A DNA stretch of 64,000 nt from Collimonas sp. OK412 (GTDB lineage Bacteria; Pseudomonadota; Gammaproteobacteria; Burkholderiales; Burkholderiaceae_D). Positions 42,312 through 51,095 of the stretch are shown in pieces; within the stretch, counting starts at the first letter, position 1, and every line of letters starts with the position of its first letter. Under the pieces are notes generated by a model. The model saw only the letters and a list, made by a program, of their open reading frames with translations, was not told the DNA's origin and searched no databases. Made by a program: the position numbers and the translations under genes. The stretch is taken from positions 1 to 64,000 of the forward strand of contig NZ_FOLC01000010.1 of assembly GCF_900112135.1 (NCBI RefSeq), given 5' to 3'.

Positions 42312-44780
42312 ATGACCCGGTCCTCCTCAGCGCTTCCTAAGCAATTCCAGTCATGTTCAGGTCGGGCCGCGTTCGGTCGGGCCGCGCTCGGTCGGGCCGC
42401 TCCAGGCCGGGCCGCGTCCCAGTTGCCTGCCTTGCGGCGCATGACTATCCTGGTGGCTTCGGTCGTCGCGGCAGCGTACATGCCAATGTGGGCATGGGCG
42501 CAAACGACCGAAACGGTCACGCCGGCCGTTCCCACCACGCAAAACAGCATCAAGCCGCCGCGTGTCAACGATAGCGACGCGCCGACCACGGTTGAGGCCG
42601 AGCAGATGACCGGCCGGCCGGACCGGCTGATCAACCTGGATAACGACGTGGACATGACGCGCGGCCAGACCAACGTCAAGTCTGACAAGGCGACCTACCG
42701 GATTGTCGAAAACGAGGCGGAAGCCCACGGCTGCGTGCGCATGAACCGCTACGGCGACAAATACACCGGCGACGATCTCAAGCTGAATATGGATTCGGGG
42801 CAAGGTTTCCTGACGAATCCGACATACTGGTTCAAGGCCAATGACGGCCACGGCAGCGCGGAACGCATCGATTTTATCGACGAGGACAAGTCAAAAGTCA
42901 TCACCGGCACCTACACTACCTGCCCGAGCACCAAGCCGGACTGGTATATCAAGTCGAGTACGCTGGATGTCGACAGCGGGCTGGGCGAGGGGACTGCCCA
43001 TAACGGCGTGCTGTATTTCAAGAGCGTGCCCATCCTTGCTTCGCCGATCCTGTCTTTCCCATTGTCGAACGACCGCCAGTCAGGCGTGCTGCCGCCGATC
43101 ATAGGGACCACCAATAACGGCGGCTTCGAGTTCAACCTGCCTTATTATTTCAATATCGCCCCTAACCGCGACTTGACGCTGTACCCCAACATCATCACCC
43201 AGCGCGGTCTGCAGATGGGCGGCGACGCCCGCTACATAGGGGATGGCTATAGCGGCCAGACCAAGATCGAGTATCTGCCCGACGACAAGCTGACCAAGAC
43301 CAATCGTTATGCCGTGCAGTCGATTCATCTGCAGACGCTGGCGCCTGGTTTCACCATGGGCTGGAATGTCAACTTCGCCTCGGACAATAATTATCCCGAC
43401 GATTTTTCGCGTTCGATTACCCAAAGTTCTACCCGGACCCTGAATCGGGAATTCGATTTGAACTATACCGGTTCATTCTGGAACGTGGCAGCGCTGGCAT
43501 CGCGCTATCAGGTATTGCAGGATTTCGATTCCAATGGAAATCCGACGCTCAGCCGCCCCTATGACCGCCTGCCTCAAGTCACCCTCAATGCAGGCAAGCA
43601 GGATATTTACGGGTTTGACTGGAACGTGACCGCGCAATACACCCGCTTCAGGAATGGCCAATACGATTTTCCGCAAGGCAGCGGCACCACATATACCAGC
43701 AGCACCTTGCTGCCATTGGGCGGCGAGCGCATCTATATCAATCCGCAGCTTTCTTACCCGATCATTCGCCCCGGCTATTTCATCACGCCAAAGATCCAGC
43801 TGGATGCAACCTCCTATAACATCTCGCCGAATAAATTCGACATACCGAATCCGATTCCGGCGGGCCAAACCCCCTTGGGAAATAGTTATAGCCGGGTACT
43901 GCCAACCTTCTCGCTGGACAGCGGTTTGATTTTCGAGCGCGACGCAAAGTTTTTCGGCAACCCGATGACGCAGACGCTGGAGCCGCGGCTGTTCTATGTG
44001 CGCACGCCTTTCCGTGACCAGAGCCAGTATCCGCTGTTCGACAGCGGTGTCGCCGATTTCAATTTCGCCCAGATCTTTACCGAGAACCGGTATACCGGCC
44101 ATGACCGTATCGGCGACGCCAACCAGCTGACGGCTGCCGTGATCTCGCGCTTTATCGAAGAGTCCGGCATAGAGCGCTTGCGCCTGGGTATCGGCCAGCG
44201 GTTTTATTTCACCCCGCCGCGCGTTTCATTGGGCGGAACTACCGATACGATCACCACCAGCCGTTCGGATCTGCTGCTGTCGGCAGGCGGGCAGGTGACG
44301 CAGGCGCTGGGCATCGACAATACGATCCAGTATAGCCAGAGCAATAACCAGTGGGTGCGCGCCAGCTCCAACATCAAGTGGCAGCCGGGCCCGAAAAAAG
44401 TCATCAATTTCTCCTATCAGCTGGACCACAATAACGTCGATCCGCTGCTGCTGGACAATAAGTACCTGAAGCAATTCGACCTCTCCGCACAGTGGCCGCT
44501 GAGCCGCCGCTGGTACGGCGTGGGCCGCGTCAGTTATTCCCTGCAGGAAAAAACGGTCGGGCAAAGCCTGCTTGGACTTGAGTACAAGGCCGATTGCTGG
44601 GTCTTCCGCGTGGTTGGACAACGCACGCCGACCTCGTCAACCCGCACGACTACAGGTATATTCGTGCAACTTGAGTTGAATGGTTTGTCAAGTATCGGCT
44701 CCAATCCGATGCAAGCCCTGCGCAGCAGTGTCCCAGGTTATCAGAATGTTAATCAACCCGACTCTTTCATTAGCCGTTGA
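42312..44780 (+). CDS. lptD: LPS-assembly protein LptD
   Basis: Outer-membrane beta-barrel plus N-terminal OstA/jellyroll domain that places LPS in the outer leaflet. Taking ATG 42312 gives 822 residues; a second ATG at 42441 starts a compact signal peptide (MTILVASVVAAAYMPMWAWA) and would give 779. The N-terminal OstA part begins near PTTVEAEQMTGRPDR, the barrel covers about 250-822. Cys are in EAHGCVR, TYTTCPST and near the C-terminus in KADCWVF; only one C-terminal Cys is present where E. coli has a pair. A 15-bp repeat lies in the first 43 codons (42361-42420). First gene of lptD-surA-pdxA-rsmA. Confidence 0.94.
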   Translation: MTRSSSALPKQFQSCSGRAAFGRAALGRAAPGRAASQLPALRRMTILVASVVAAAYMPMWAWAQTTETVTPAVPTTQNSIKPPRVNDSDAPTTVEAEQMTGRPDRLINLDNDVDMTRGQTNVKSDKATYRIVENEAEAHGCVRMNRYGDKYTGDDLKLNMDSGQGFLTNPTYWFKANDGHGSAERIDFIDEDKSKVITGTYTTCPSTKPDWYIKSSTLDVDSGLGEGTAHNGVLYFKSVPILASPILSFPLSNDRQSGVLPPIIGTTNNGGFEFNLPYYFNIAPNRDLTLYPNIITQRGLQMGGDARYIGDGYSGQTKIEYLPDDKLTKTNRYAVQSIHLQTLAPGFTMGWNVNFASDNNYPDDFSRSITQSSTRTLNREFDLNYTGSFWNVAALASRYQVLQDFDSNGNPTLSRPYDRLPQVTLNAGKQDIYGFDWNVTAQYTRFRNGQYDFPQGSGTTYTSSTLLPLGGERIYINPQLSYPIIRPGYFITPKIQLDATSYNISPNKFDIPNPIPAGQTPLGNSYSRVLPTFSLDSGLIFERDAKFFGNPMTQTLEPRLFYVRTPFRDQSQYPLFDSGVADFNFAQIFTENRYTGHDRIGDANQLTAAVISRFIEESGIERLRLGIGQRFYFTPPRVSLGGTTDTITTSRSDLLLSAGGQVTQALGIDNTIQYSQSNNQWVRASSNIKWQPGPKKVINFSYQLDHNNVDPLLLDNKYLKQFDLSAQWPLSRRWYGVGRVSYSLQEKTVGQSLLGLEYKADCWVFRVVGQRTPTSSTRTTTGIFVQLELNGLSSIGSNPMQALRSSVPGYQNVNQPDSFISR
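42361..42420 (+). repeat. Four 15-bp tandem repeats in the lptD leader
   Basis: Units at 42361-42375, 42376-42390, 42391-42405 and 42406-42420 share GTCGGGCCGC with small changes and encode GRAAF, GRAAL, GRAAP, GRAAS. Being 15 bp they keep frame when the copy number changes. Confidence 0.9.
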
Positions 44781-44815
44781 ATCCGTCATTTTTACTTATG
44801 AACGTTTTTCCAATT

Positions 44816-46213
44816 ATGCGTAAAACCAATCAAATCCAACTCGCTGCAATGGCATTCTCGCTGTTGTCCGTTACTGCCGGCGGCGCCTTGGCCCAAGCCG
44901 CATCGACGACGCCGCCGGCGGTTGCGCCAACTACGGCGCCGGCTGCCAAGCCAGCCGCGGCCAAGGCAAATCCGCAGACCGTGGATGCTATCGTCGCGGT
45001 GGTGAACACGGACGTGATTACCCAGCAGGAATTGGCGAAACGCATGAGCGACGTGGTGCAGCGCATGCGCGCCCAGAATATCGAATTGCCGCCGGTTGCC
45101 GAGCTGCAAAAACAATTGCTGGAACGCATGATCCTTGAGCGCGCCGAAACGCAGCTGGCGAAAGAAAATGGCTTGTCGGTAGACGATGTCATGCTGGACC
45201 GGGCGATCAGCCGGATCGCCGAGCAGAACAAATTGTCGATGGCGGATTTCCAGAAGCAGCTGGCGCAGGACAAGATTCCTTATGCATCTTTCCGCGAAGA
45301 AATTCGCCAGGAAATGTTGTTGCAGCGGCTGCGTGAACGTGAAGTCGACAACAAGATCCAGATTTCCGAATCGGAAGTCGACAACTACCTCGCCGCTGAA
45401 AGCAGCAACAAGCAAACCGCTCAGGAACTCGACCTGGCGCAGATCCTGGTCCGGGTGCCGGAGAATGCTTCGGCCGAACAGATTGCACAGCGCGCCAAGC
45501 GGGCTGAAGAAGCCATGCAGCAAATCAAGTCGGGCGGCAACTTCGCCGCTGTCGCCGCCGCTTATTCCGATGCCAGCGACGCCCTGACCGGCGGCGACAT
45601 GGGCTGGCGTCCGCAAGACCGCCTGCCGGCGCTGTTTGTGGAAGCCGTCGCGAATCTGAATCCGGGACAGGTATCGAGCATCCTGAAAAGCGCCAACGGC
45701 TTTCATATCATCAAGCTGGTGAACAAGCGCGCAGCTGCGGCAGCGGCCGATACTGCCGCGGCGCCGGTCCAGCAGACCCATGTGCGGCATATCCTGATCA
45801 AGGTGACGCCAACCGTGACGGCGGCAGAAGCACGCCGCCGCCTGGCCGACCTGAAAGAGCGCATCGACAACAAGGCTGCGACGTTTGAAGAGCTGGCCAA
45901 ACTGTATTCGAACGATTTGTCGGCTTCCAAGGGCGGCGACCTTGGCTGGGTTTACCCCGGCGACACCGTGCCGGAATTCGAACGCGCGATGGATGGGTTG
46001 AAGCCGGGCCAGGTCAGTGATCCGGTCGAATCGCCGTTCGGCTATCACCTGATCCAGGTAGTGGAGCGCAAGGCTAACGACGTATCCAAGGAACGCCAGC
46101 GCCTGGCAGCACGGATGGCGATTCGTGAACGCAAGACGGAAGAGGCCGCGAACGAGTGGCTGCGCCAATTGCGTGACCGCACATACGTCGAATACCGTAA
46201 CGACGACCGTTGA
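44816..46213 (+). CDS. surA: Periplasmic chaperone/peptidylprolyl isomerase SurA
   Basis: About 465 residues from ATG 44816. Signal peptide (RKTNQIQLAAMAFSLLSVTAGGALA), an Ala/Pro-rich linker, the SurA N-terminal chaperone domain opening VDAIVAVVNTDVITQQEL, and two parvulin domains, each with the form QELDLAQILVRVPE / QTHVRHILIKVTP and GGDMGWRPQ / GGDLGWVYPG. It escorts unfolded barrel proteins, including LptD encoded just upstream, to the BAM machine. ATGs at 44798 and 44816 are both possible and a TTG at 44777 overlaps lptD; 44816 gives the neatest signal peptide. Confidence 0.95.
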   Translation: MRKTNQIQLAAMAFSLLSVTAGGALAQAASTTPPAVAPTTAPAAKPAAAKANPQTVDAIVAVVNTDVITQQELAKRMSDVVQRMRAQNIELPPVAELQKQLLERMILERAETQLAKENGLSVDDVMLDRAISRIAEQNKLSMADFQKQLAQDKIPYASFREEIRQEMLLQRLREREVDNKIQISESEVDNYLAAESSNKQTAQELDLAQILVRVPENASAEQIAQRAKRAEEAMQQIKSGGNFAAVAAAYSDASDALTGGDMGWRPQDRLPALFVEAVANLNPGQVSSILKSANGFHIIKLVNKRAAAAAADTAAAPVQQTHVRHILIKVTPTVTAAEARRRLADLKERIDNKAATFEELAKLYSNDLSASKGGDLGWVYPGDTVPEFERAMDGLKPGQVSDPVESPFGYHLIQVVERKANDVSKERQRLAARMAIRERKTEEAANEWLRQLRDRTYVEYRNDDR

Positions 46214-46246
46214 TTGCTGTGTACCAGCCAGCCTTGAGGGTAGCGC

Positions 46247-47323
46247 ATGTCTGATCAGCCGGCCGCGCAAGCGGCTGCAACCCCGCTTACATCGCCAAGG
46301 CCGATATTGGCCGTCACTTGCGGCGAGCCGGCCGGCATTGGTCCCGAAGTCGCGATCAAGGCCGCCTGGCAGCTGCGCGCCGAAATCAACAGCGTACTGA
46401 TTGGCGACGCCGCTTTCCTGGCGATGGTCGCCGCCGAGATCGATCCGCAGATCCGGCTCGTGGCGTTGTCGCAGCAAGCCTTGCGCAACAGCGGCCTGCC
46501 GAATTTCCCCCATGGCCAGATTGCCGTGATCGACTGTCCCCTGGATGCCCACGTGCAGCCGGGCCAGCTGGACGCGCGCAACGGTCGGGCCGTGCTGCGT
46601 ACGCTGGATATTGCGATCAGCGGCGCACAGCAGGGGATATTCGACGGCATGGTCACCGCGCCCCTGCAAAAAAGCACGATCAATGACGCCGGGGTGCCAT
46701 TTACCGGCCATACCGAATACCTTGCCGAAAAAAGCGCGACCGCACAGGTGGTGATGATGCTGGCCACGGACCGGACCACGCCGCCGCTGCGGGTAGCGCT
46801 GGCGACCACCCACCTGGCGCTGAAAGATGTCGCCGCAGCGCTCACCTTTGACAGCCTGAGCCGCACCATCGATATCCTGCATGCCGATCTGCAGAAAAAA
46901 TTCGGCCTGGCGCAGCCGCGCATCCTGGTGACGGGTTTGAATCCGCATGCCGGCGAAGGCGGTTACCTGGGGCGCGAAGAAATCGATATCATCACGCCGG
47001 CGCTGCAAGCCGCCAAGGCGCGCGGCATTGCCGTCAGCGGCCCTTATCCGGCCGATACGCTGTTCCAGCAAAAATACCTGGAAGGTGCCGATTGCGTATT
47101 GGCGATGTATCACGACCAGGGTTTGCCGGTATTGAAATATGCCAGCTTTGGACACGGCATCAACATCACGCTGGGCTTGCCGTTCATCCGCACTTCGGTG
47201 GATCATGGCACTGCGCTCGATCTCGCCGCTGCCGGCCTGGGCCGGGCCGACCATGGCAGCATGCTGGCGGCGCTGAACGTCGCGGCGCAGATGGTGCGGC
47301 TGAGTCAATTGAGGAAAGAGTAA
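46247..47323 (+). CDS. pdxA: 4-hydroxythreonine-4-phosphate dehydrogenase PdxA
   Basis: A 358-residue enzyme of pyridoxal-phosphate synthesis. [12 protein letters not shown] near the N-terminus, GHTEYLAE (metal His), [14 protein letters not shown] (second His) and [11 protein letters not shown] (third His) are the family landmarks and all are present. In operon lptD-surA-pdxA-rsmA, an order shared with E. coli. Confidence 0.96.
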   Translation: MSDQPAAQAAATPLTSPRPILAVTCGEPAGIGPEVAIKAAWQLRAEINSVLIGDAAFLAMVAAEIDPQIRLVALSQQALRNSGLPNFPHGQIAVIDCPLDAHVQPGQLDARNGRAVLRTLDIAISGAQQGIFDGMVTAPLQKSTINDAGVPFTGHTEYLAEKSATAQVVMMLATDRTTPPLRVALATTHLALKDVAAALTFDSLSRTIDILHADLQKKFGLAQPRILVTGLNPHAGEGGYLGREEIDIITPALQAAKARGIAVSGPYPADTLFQQKYLEGADCVLAMYHDQGLPVLKYASFGHGINITLGLPFIRTSVDHGTALDLAAAGLGRADHGSMLAALNVAAQMVRLSQLRKE

Positions 47324-47396
47324 GCTGTTGCCTTGGGCCGGCTCTTGAACGCCCGGCCATGGTTGCAGCCTGTCCGCCTCGCAAATAAAGAAAAAT

Positions 47397-48170
47397 ATGA
47401 AGAACCACATTCCCCGCAAGCGCTTCGGCCAGAATTTCCTGACCGACGACACCGTGCTGTACAACATCATCAGCGCGATAGATCCGCAAGCCGACGACAA
47501 TATGGTCGAAATCGGACCGGGCCTGGCCGCCATGACACGTTTGCTGCTGGAATCGCTGCGGCAATTGCATGTGGTCGAACTTGACCGCGACCTGGTGGCG
47601 CGGCTACAAAAGAATTTTGATCCGGCCCGCTTGCATGTGCATTCCGCCGATGCGCTGAAATTCGATTTCAGCAGCATCCCCCTGGCTGGCGGCCGCAAGT
47701 TGCGCGTGGTCGGCAATCTTCCCTACAACATTTCCAGCCCATTGCTGTTCCATCTGGCGCAGATCGCGCCGCAGGTGCAGGACCAGCATTTCATGCTGCA
47801 AAAGGAAGTGGTGGAGCGCATGGTCGCTACGCCTGGCAGCAAGGCGTTCGGCCGCCTGTCGGTGATGCTGCAATGGCGCTACGACATGCAGCTGATGTTT
47901 ATCGTGCCGCCGACTGCATTCGACCCGCCGCCGAAAGTGGAGTCGGCCATCGTGCGCATGATTCCAATCGCCCAGCCCCTGGCTTGCGACCAGAAAAAAC
48001 TGGAAGATGTCGTACTCAAGGCGTTCACGCAAAGACGCAAGGTGATCAGGAACTGCCTGGCCGGCATGTTTACCGAAAATGACTTGATCGATGCGGGCGT
48101 CAATCCGCAGGCGCGGCCTGAAACCGTGTCGATGGAGTTGTTCGTGGCGCTGGCGAACCGCCTGCCCTGA
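47397..48170 (+). CDS. rsmA: 16S rRNA adenine dimethyltransferase RsmA (KsgA)
   Basis: A 257-residue SAM-dependent enzyme that dimethylates A1518 and A1519 of 16S rRNA. RKRFGQNFLTDD opening, SAM motif VEIGPGLAAMTRLL, and the catalytic NLPYNISSPLL (NLPY motif) are intact. The C-terminal helical domain completes the family length. Last gene of the operon. Confidence 0.97.
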   Translation: MKNHIPRKRFGQNFLTDDTVLYNIISAIDPQADDNMVEIGPGLAAMTRLLLESLRQLHVVELDRDLVARLQKNFDPARLHVHSADALKFDFSSIPLAGGRKLRVVGNLPYNISSPLLFHLAQIAPQVQDQHFMLQKEVVERMVATPGSKAFGRLSVMLQWRYDMQLMFIVPPTAFDPPPKVESAIVRMIPIAQPLACDQKKLEDVVLKAFTQRRKVIRNCLAGMFTENDLIDAGVNPQARPETVSMELFVALANRLP

Positions 48171-48178
48171 TTTTCCTG

Positions 48179-48214
48179 GATGTTCCTTCCTTCAGCCTTG
48201 AACGAAGGAACATC
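48179..48214. terminator. Hairpin between rsmA and gloA (probable terminator)
   Basis: Perfect 11-bp arms (48179-48189, 48204-48214) with a 14-base loop, 8 bases after the rsmA stop and convergent with gloA. U-run is weak. Confidence 0.5.
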
Positions 48215-48264
48215 GATTCAATTTGGCCGGATTCGCCACGGCCTTATCTTTTGTGTCGCTCGGT

Positions 48265-48675
48265 CTATAAAGCGGCGCTGGCGGAAACGCCATCCTTGCG
48301 TTCGATCAGTTCAATTTTATAGCCGTCGGGATCCTGCACAAAGGCGATGACGGTGCTGCCTCCCTTCACCGGTCCTGCTTCCCGCGTCACGTTGCCGCCT
48401 TGCGCCTTGACGTCGGCACAGGCTTTGTAGGCATCTTCCACGGCCACCGCCAGGTGCCCGAACGCCGTGCCCTGGTCGTAGCTGTCGACGCCGTAGTTAT
48501 AAGTCAGCTCCAGTTCGGCGTGGTCGGGATTGCTGCCGTAGCCGACGAACGCCAGCGTGTATTTGTATTCGGGATTATCGTTGGTGCGCAGCAGTTTCAT
48601 GCCCAGCACCTTGGTGTAAAAATCGATGGAACGCTGCAGGTTGCCGACGCGCAGCATGGTATGGAGGATTCGCAT
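48265..48675 (-). CDS. gloA: Lactoylglutathione lyase (glyoxalase I)
   Basis: A 136-residue VOC-fold metalloenzyme turning the methylglyoxal-glutathione hemithioacetal into S-lactoylglutathione. The four metal ligands sit at His5, Glu56, His74 and Glu122, the same numbers as in the E. coli Ni2+ enzyme. Starts at 48675. Transcribed from the M48-plsC-gmhB side of the minus-strand run, 87 bases after the metallopeptidase stop, or alone. Confidence 0.95.
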   Translation of the reverse strand: MRILHTMLRVGNLQRSIDFYTKVLGMKLLRTNDNPEYKYTLAFVGYGSNPDHAELELTYNYGVDSYDQGTAFGHLAVAVEDAYKACADVKAQGGNVTREAGPVKGGSTVIAFVQDPDGYKIELIERKDGVSASAAL

Positions 48676-48762
48676 GGTTGTTCTCGATGGTTGGGATGAG
48701 AGATGTTGCTCAGGCTTGCGCCGATATTGTAAATCGGCGCAACAAATCGGGCAGCGCTTGCC

Positions 48763-49698
48763 CTAGAAAACCGGCAAGGTTTCCTGGGCGCTGTCGCGCA
48801 GGGTTTTCCTGGCCGTTTCAAATTCGGGGAAAATCGATTGCACCGTGGCCCAGAAACGCGGGCTGTGGTTCATCTCGCGCAAATGCGAGAGCTCATGGGC
48901 AATCACATAATCGATCAGCGGCAGCGCAAAATGCATCAGCCGCCAGTTCAGCCGGATCTTGCCTTCCGAAGTGCAGGAGCCCCATTGCGTGGTCGCCGAC
49001 GACAGCGCAAACGACTGGTAGGTGACGCCGAGTTTTTCGGCATAGATCGGCAGCCGCTCGGCGAATACGCGCTTGGCTTCCAGTTGCAGCCAGCCCAGTA
49101 CGCGGTCCTTGAGCTGCTGCTCGCCGGCGTCGGCCGGCAGGCAGATGATCAGCTGGCCGCTGGCATCGTCAAAATGGATGCCGGCTTTCTGGGTGGCGTG
49201 GATGCGCAGAGTGATGCTGCGCCCCATGTAGGGCAGGGTCTCGCCGTCGCGCCATTGCATTTGCGGCTGCATGCGGCGCGTCGAACGATCTCGGTATTCG
49301 CTCAGCTTGGTAAAAATCCAACGTTTCTTTTCGCGGATGGCGGTTTCGATATCGCCCAGGGTCACCCACTTGGGGGCGGTGACGCGCAGGCCGTCGTCGC
49401 TGATCAGGAAGCCGATAGAGCGCCGTTTGGAGCGTAGCAGGGTGTAGTCGAGCACATGCTCGCCAAAGCGCAGGCGGCGCTTGCCTGGCGCCAGCGCGGT
49501 CGGTTCCTCCGGCGCCGGGGCTAGCGGCTTTGGCCTTGGCAGCGGGCCGGCCGGCGGCGGCGCAACAGGCAGCGTGCTGGCGGCCAGGTCATCGGCAAAC
49601 AAATCCAGTTGCAGCGCTTGCTGCTGCTGTGCCTTGCCCTGGGGCCGACCATGCGGTCCCAAGCGCGGCTTTGCTGGCTTTTGATGCAATAATTTCAA
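48763..49698 (-). CDS. YgjP-like M48/SprT-type metal-dependent hydrolase
   Basis: A 311-residue protein of the YgjP/DUF45 family. The C-terminal half holds the zinc motif VIAHELSHLREMNHSPRFW (HExxH about 250-254 plus a further His). The N-terminal about 85 residues are a Pro/Ala/Gln-rich extension (RPQGKAQQQQALQ, PPPAGPLPRPKP) not usually present in the core YgjP domain. Function is unsettled; YgjP proteins are linked to DNA or nucleotide damage responses only in part of the family. Gene lies between gloA and plsC with a 20-base gap from plsC. Confidence 0.8.
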   Translation of the reverse strand: MKLLHQKPAKPRLGPHGRPQGKAQQQQALQLDLFADDLAASTLPVAPPPAGPLPRPKPLAPAPEEPTALAPGKRRLRFGEHVLDYTLLRSKRRSIGFLISDDGLRVTAPKWVTLGDIETAIREKKRWIFTKLSEYRDRSTRRMQPQMQWRDGETLPYMGRSITLRIHATQKAGIHFDDASGQLIICLPADAGEQQLKDRVLGWLQLEAKRVFAERLPIYAEKLGVTYQSFALSSATTQWGSCTSEGKIRLNWRLMHFALPLIDYVIAHELSHLREMNHSPRFWATVQSIFPEFETARKTLRDSAQETLPVF

Positions 49699-49718
49699 TG
49701 GTGTCCAAACTGGAGGGG

Positions 49719-50462
49719 TTATTGCTGCCTGGAATAAACATGCGGTGAAATCACGCGCATTTCAGATTCTATCCAATTTTCGACTTTCGCCATCAGCTCG
49801 CTGCTATCCATGCCTTCCGGAGCAATCGGCTTGCCGATGGAGACGGTGATCAGCCCCGGTTTCTTGATGAAGGAATTCTTCGGCCAGCACTCGCCGGCGT
49901 TGTGCGCGATCGGCACCACCACGGTGTTGGTTTCCACCGCCAGGCGGCTGCCGCCGTTCTTGTATTTGCCGGTCTCGCCGACCGGAATCCGCGTGCCTTC
50001 CGGGAACATGATGATCCACTGGCCGTCTGCCAGCCGCTTGCGTCCTTGCACCACCACCTGGGCGAAGGCGTCGCGGCCTTTGCTGCGATCGATAGGAATC
50101 ATGCGCAGCAGGGCGATGCCCCAGCCGAAAAACGGGATATAGGTCAGCGATTTCTTGAACACGAACACCAGTGGGCGCGGCGTCATCTGCAGCAGGAAAA
50201 TCGTTTCCCAGGCCGATTGGTGCTTGCTCAGCACGACTGCCGGCGCATCGGGGAAATTTTCAAAGCCCTTGACCTGGTAGCGGATGCCGCAAATGACCTT
50301 GGCCATCCAGATCACCATGACATTCCAGCGCGCGGTCAGGTAGTAGCGCCGGGCGTAAGGAAAGGGGGCGAACAGGATGCAAGCCATGGACCAGACCACG
50401 GTCAGGACAGTCATCAGCAGGAAGAACAGAAGGGAACGTAAAAACAGGGAAAAACGCAACAT
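49719..50462 (-). CDS. plsC: 1-acyl-sn-glycerol-3-phosphate acyltransferase (PlsC-like)
   Basis: A 247-residue membrane acyltransferase making phosphatidate. One or two N-terminal helices (LFLRSLLFFLLMTVLTVVWS), then motif I as SKHQSAWET (H-x4-E in place of the usual H-x4-D), motif III FPEGTRIP, and motif IV VPIAHN. The E variant occurs in a known PlsC subgroup of proteobacteria. Follows gmhB on the strand with a 62-base gap. Confidence 0.87.
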   Translation of the reverse strand: MLRFSLFLRSLLFFLLMTVLTVVWSMACILFAPFPYARRYYLTARWNVMVIWMAKVICGIRYQVKGFENFPDAPAVVLSKHQSAWETIFLLQMTPRPLVFVFKKSLTYIPFFGWGIALLRMIPIDRSKGRDAFAQVVVQGRKRLADGQWIIMFPEGTRIPVGETGKYKNGGSRLAVETNTVVVPIAHNAGECWPKNSFIKKPGLITVSIGKPIAPEGMDSSELMAKVENWIESEMRVISPHVYSRQQ

Positions 50463-50524
50463 GCAGACTCCAGGTATTTTTTTCTAAACAAGCGATCTTT
50501 TTACGGGGCCGGGCCATCCGCCAG

Positions 50525-51082
50525 TCAGACTGACAGCTCCACCGGTTTCTTCAACAGGAATTCAACCACTGCCGCCAGGTCAGGAAAAACCAGGGTGCCG
50601 GGCGGCAGGCCGCCTTTGTCGCGCGTCTTCTCGCCTTTGCCGGTAAGCACCAGGTAAGGCGCGCAGCCGGCAACGAAGCCTGCCTGCAAGTCGCGCAACG
50701 AGTCGCCTACCGTCGCCACGCCGCCGCGCAGGCTGATCTCGAAGCGTTTGCCGATGTCGTGGAACATGCCGGGCTTGGGCTTGCGGCAATCGCAGTTGTC
50801 GTCGGCGGCATGCGGGCAAAAAAAGATGGCGTCGATTTCGGCGCCGACCAGCTGCGCAGCTTCATGCATTTTCTGATGGATCGCCATCAGCGTCGGCATG
50901 TCGAACAAGCCGCGCGCGATACCTGACTGGTTGGTCGCCACCACGACCCGATAGCCTGCCTGGTTCAGGCGTGCTATCGCTTCCAGCGAACCCTTGATCG
51001 GAATCCATTCGTCGGGCGATTTGATGAAGGCGTCCGAATCCTGGTTGATGACGCCGTCGCGGTCGAGGATGATGAGTTTCAT
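50525..51082 (-). CDS. gmhB: D-glycero-beta-D-manno-heptose-1,7-bisphosphate 7-phosphatase
   Basis: A 185-residue HAD phosphatase of LPS heptose synthesis. Motif I ILDRDGVINQD, the zinc-binding Cys cluster CPHAADDNCDCRKP, and motif IV GDSLRDLQA are intact, which separates GmhB from other HADs. Follows glyS with 13 bases, so it is probably cotranscribed with the glycyl-tRNA synthetase genes. Confidence 0.93.
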   Translation of the reverse strand: MKLIILDRDGVINQDSDAFIKSPDEWIPIKGSLEAIARLNQAGYRVVVATNQSGIARGLFDMPTLMAIHQKMHEAAQLVGAEIDAIFFCPHAADDNCDCRKPKPGMFHDIGKRFEISLRGGVATVGDSLRDLQAGFVAGCAPYLVLTGKGEKTRDKGGLPPGTLVFPDLAAVVEFLLKKPVELSV

Positions 51083-51095
51083 GGCTACCTGGCGC

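Noticed and set aside
44792-47716. Minus-strand 974-codon frame opposite surA, pdxA and rsmA
   Set aside because: Spans three genes that all have intact family motifs on the plus strand.
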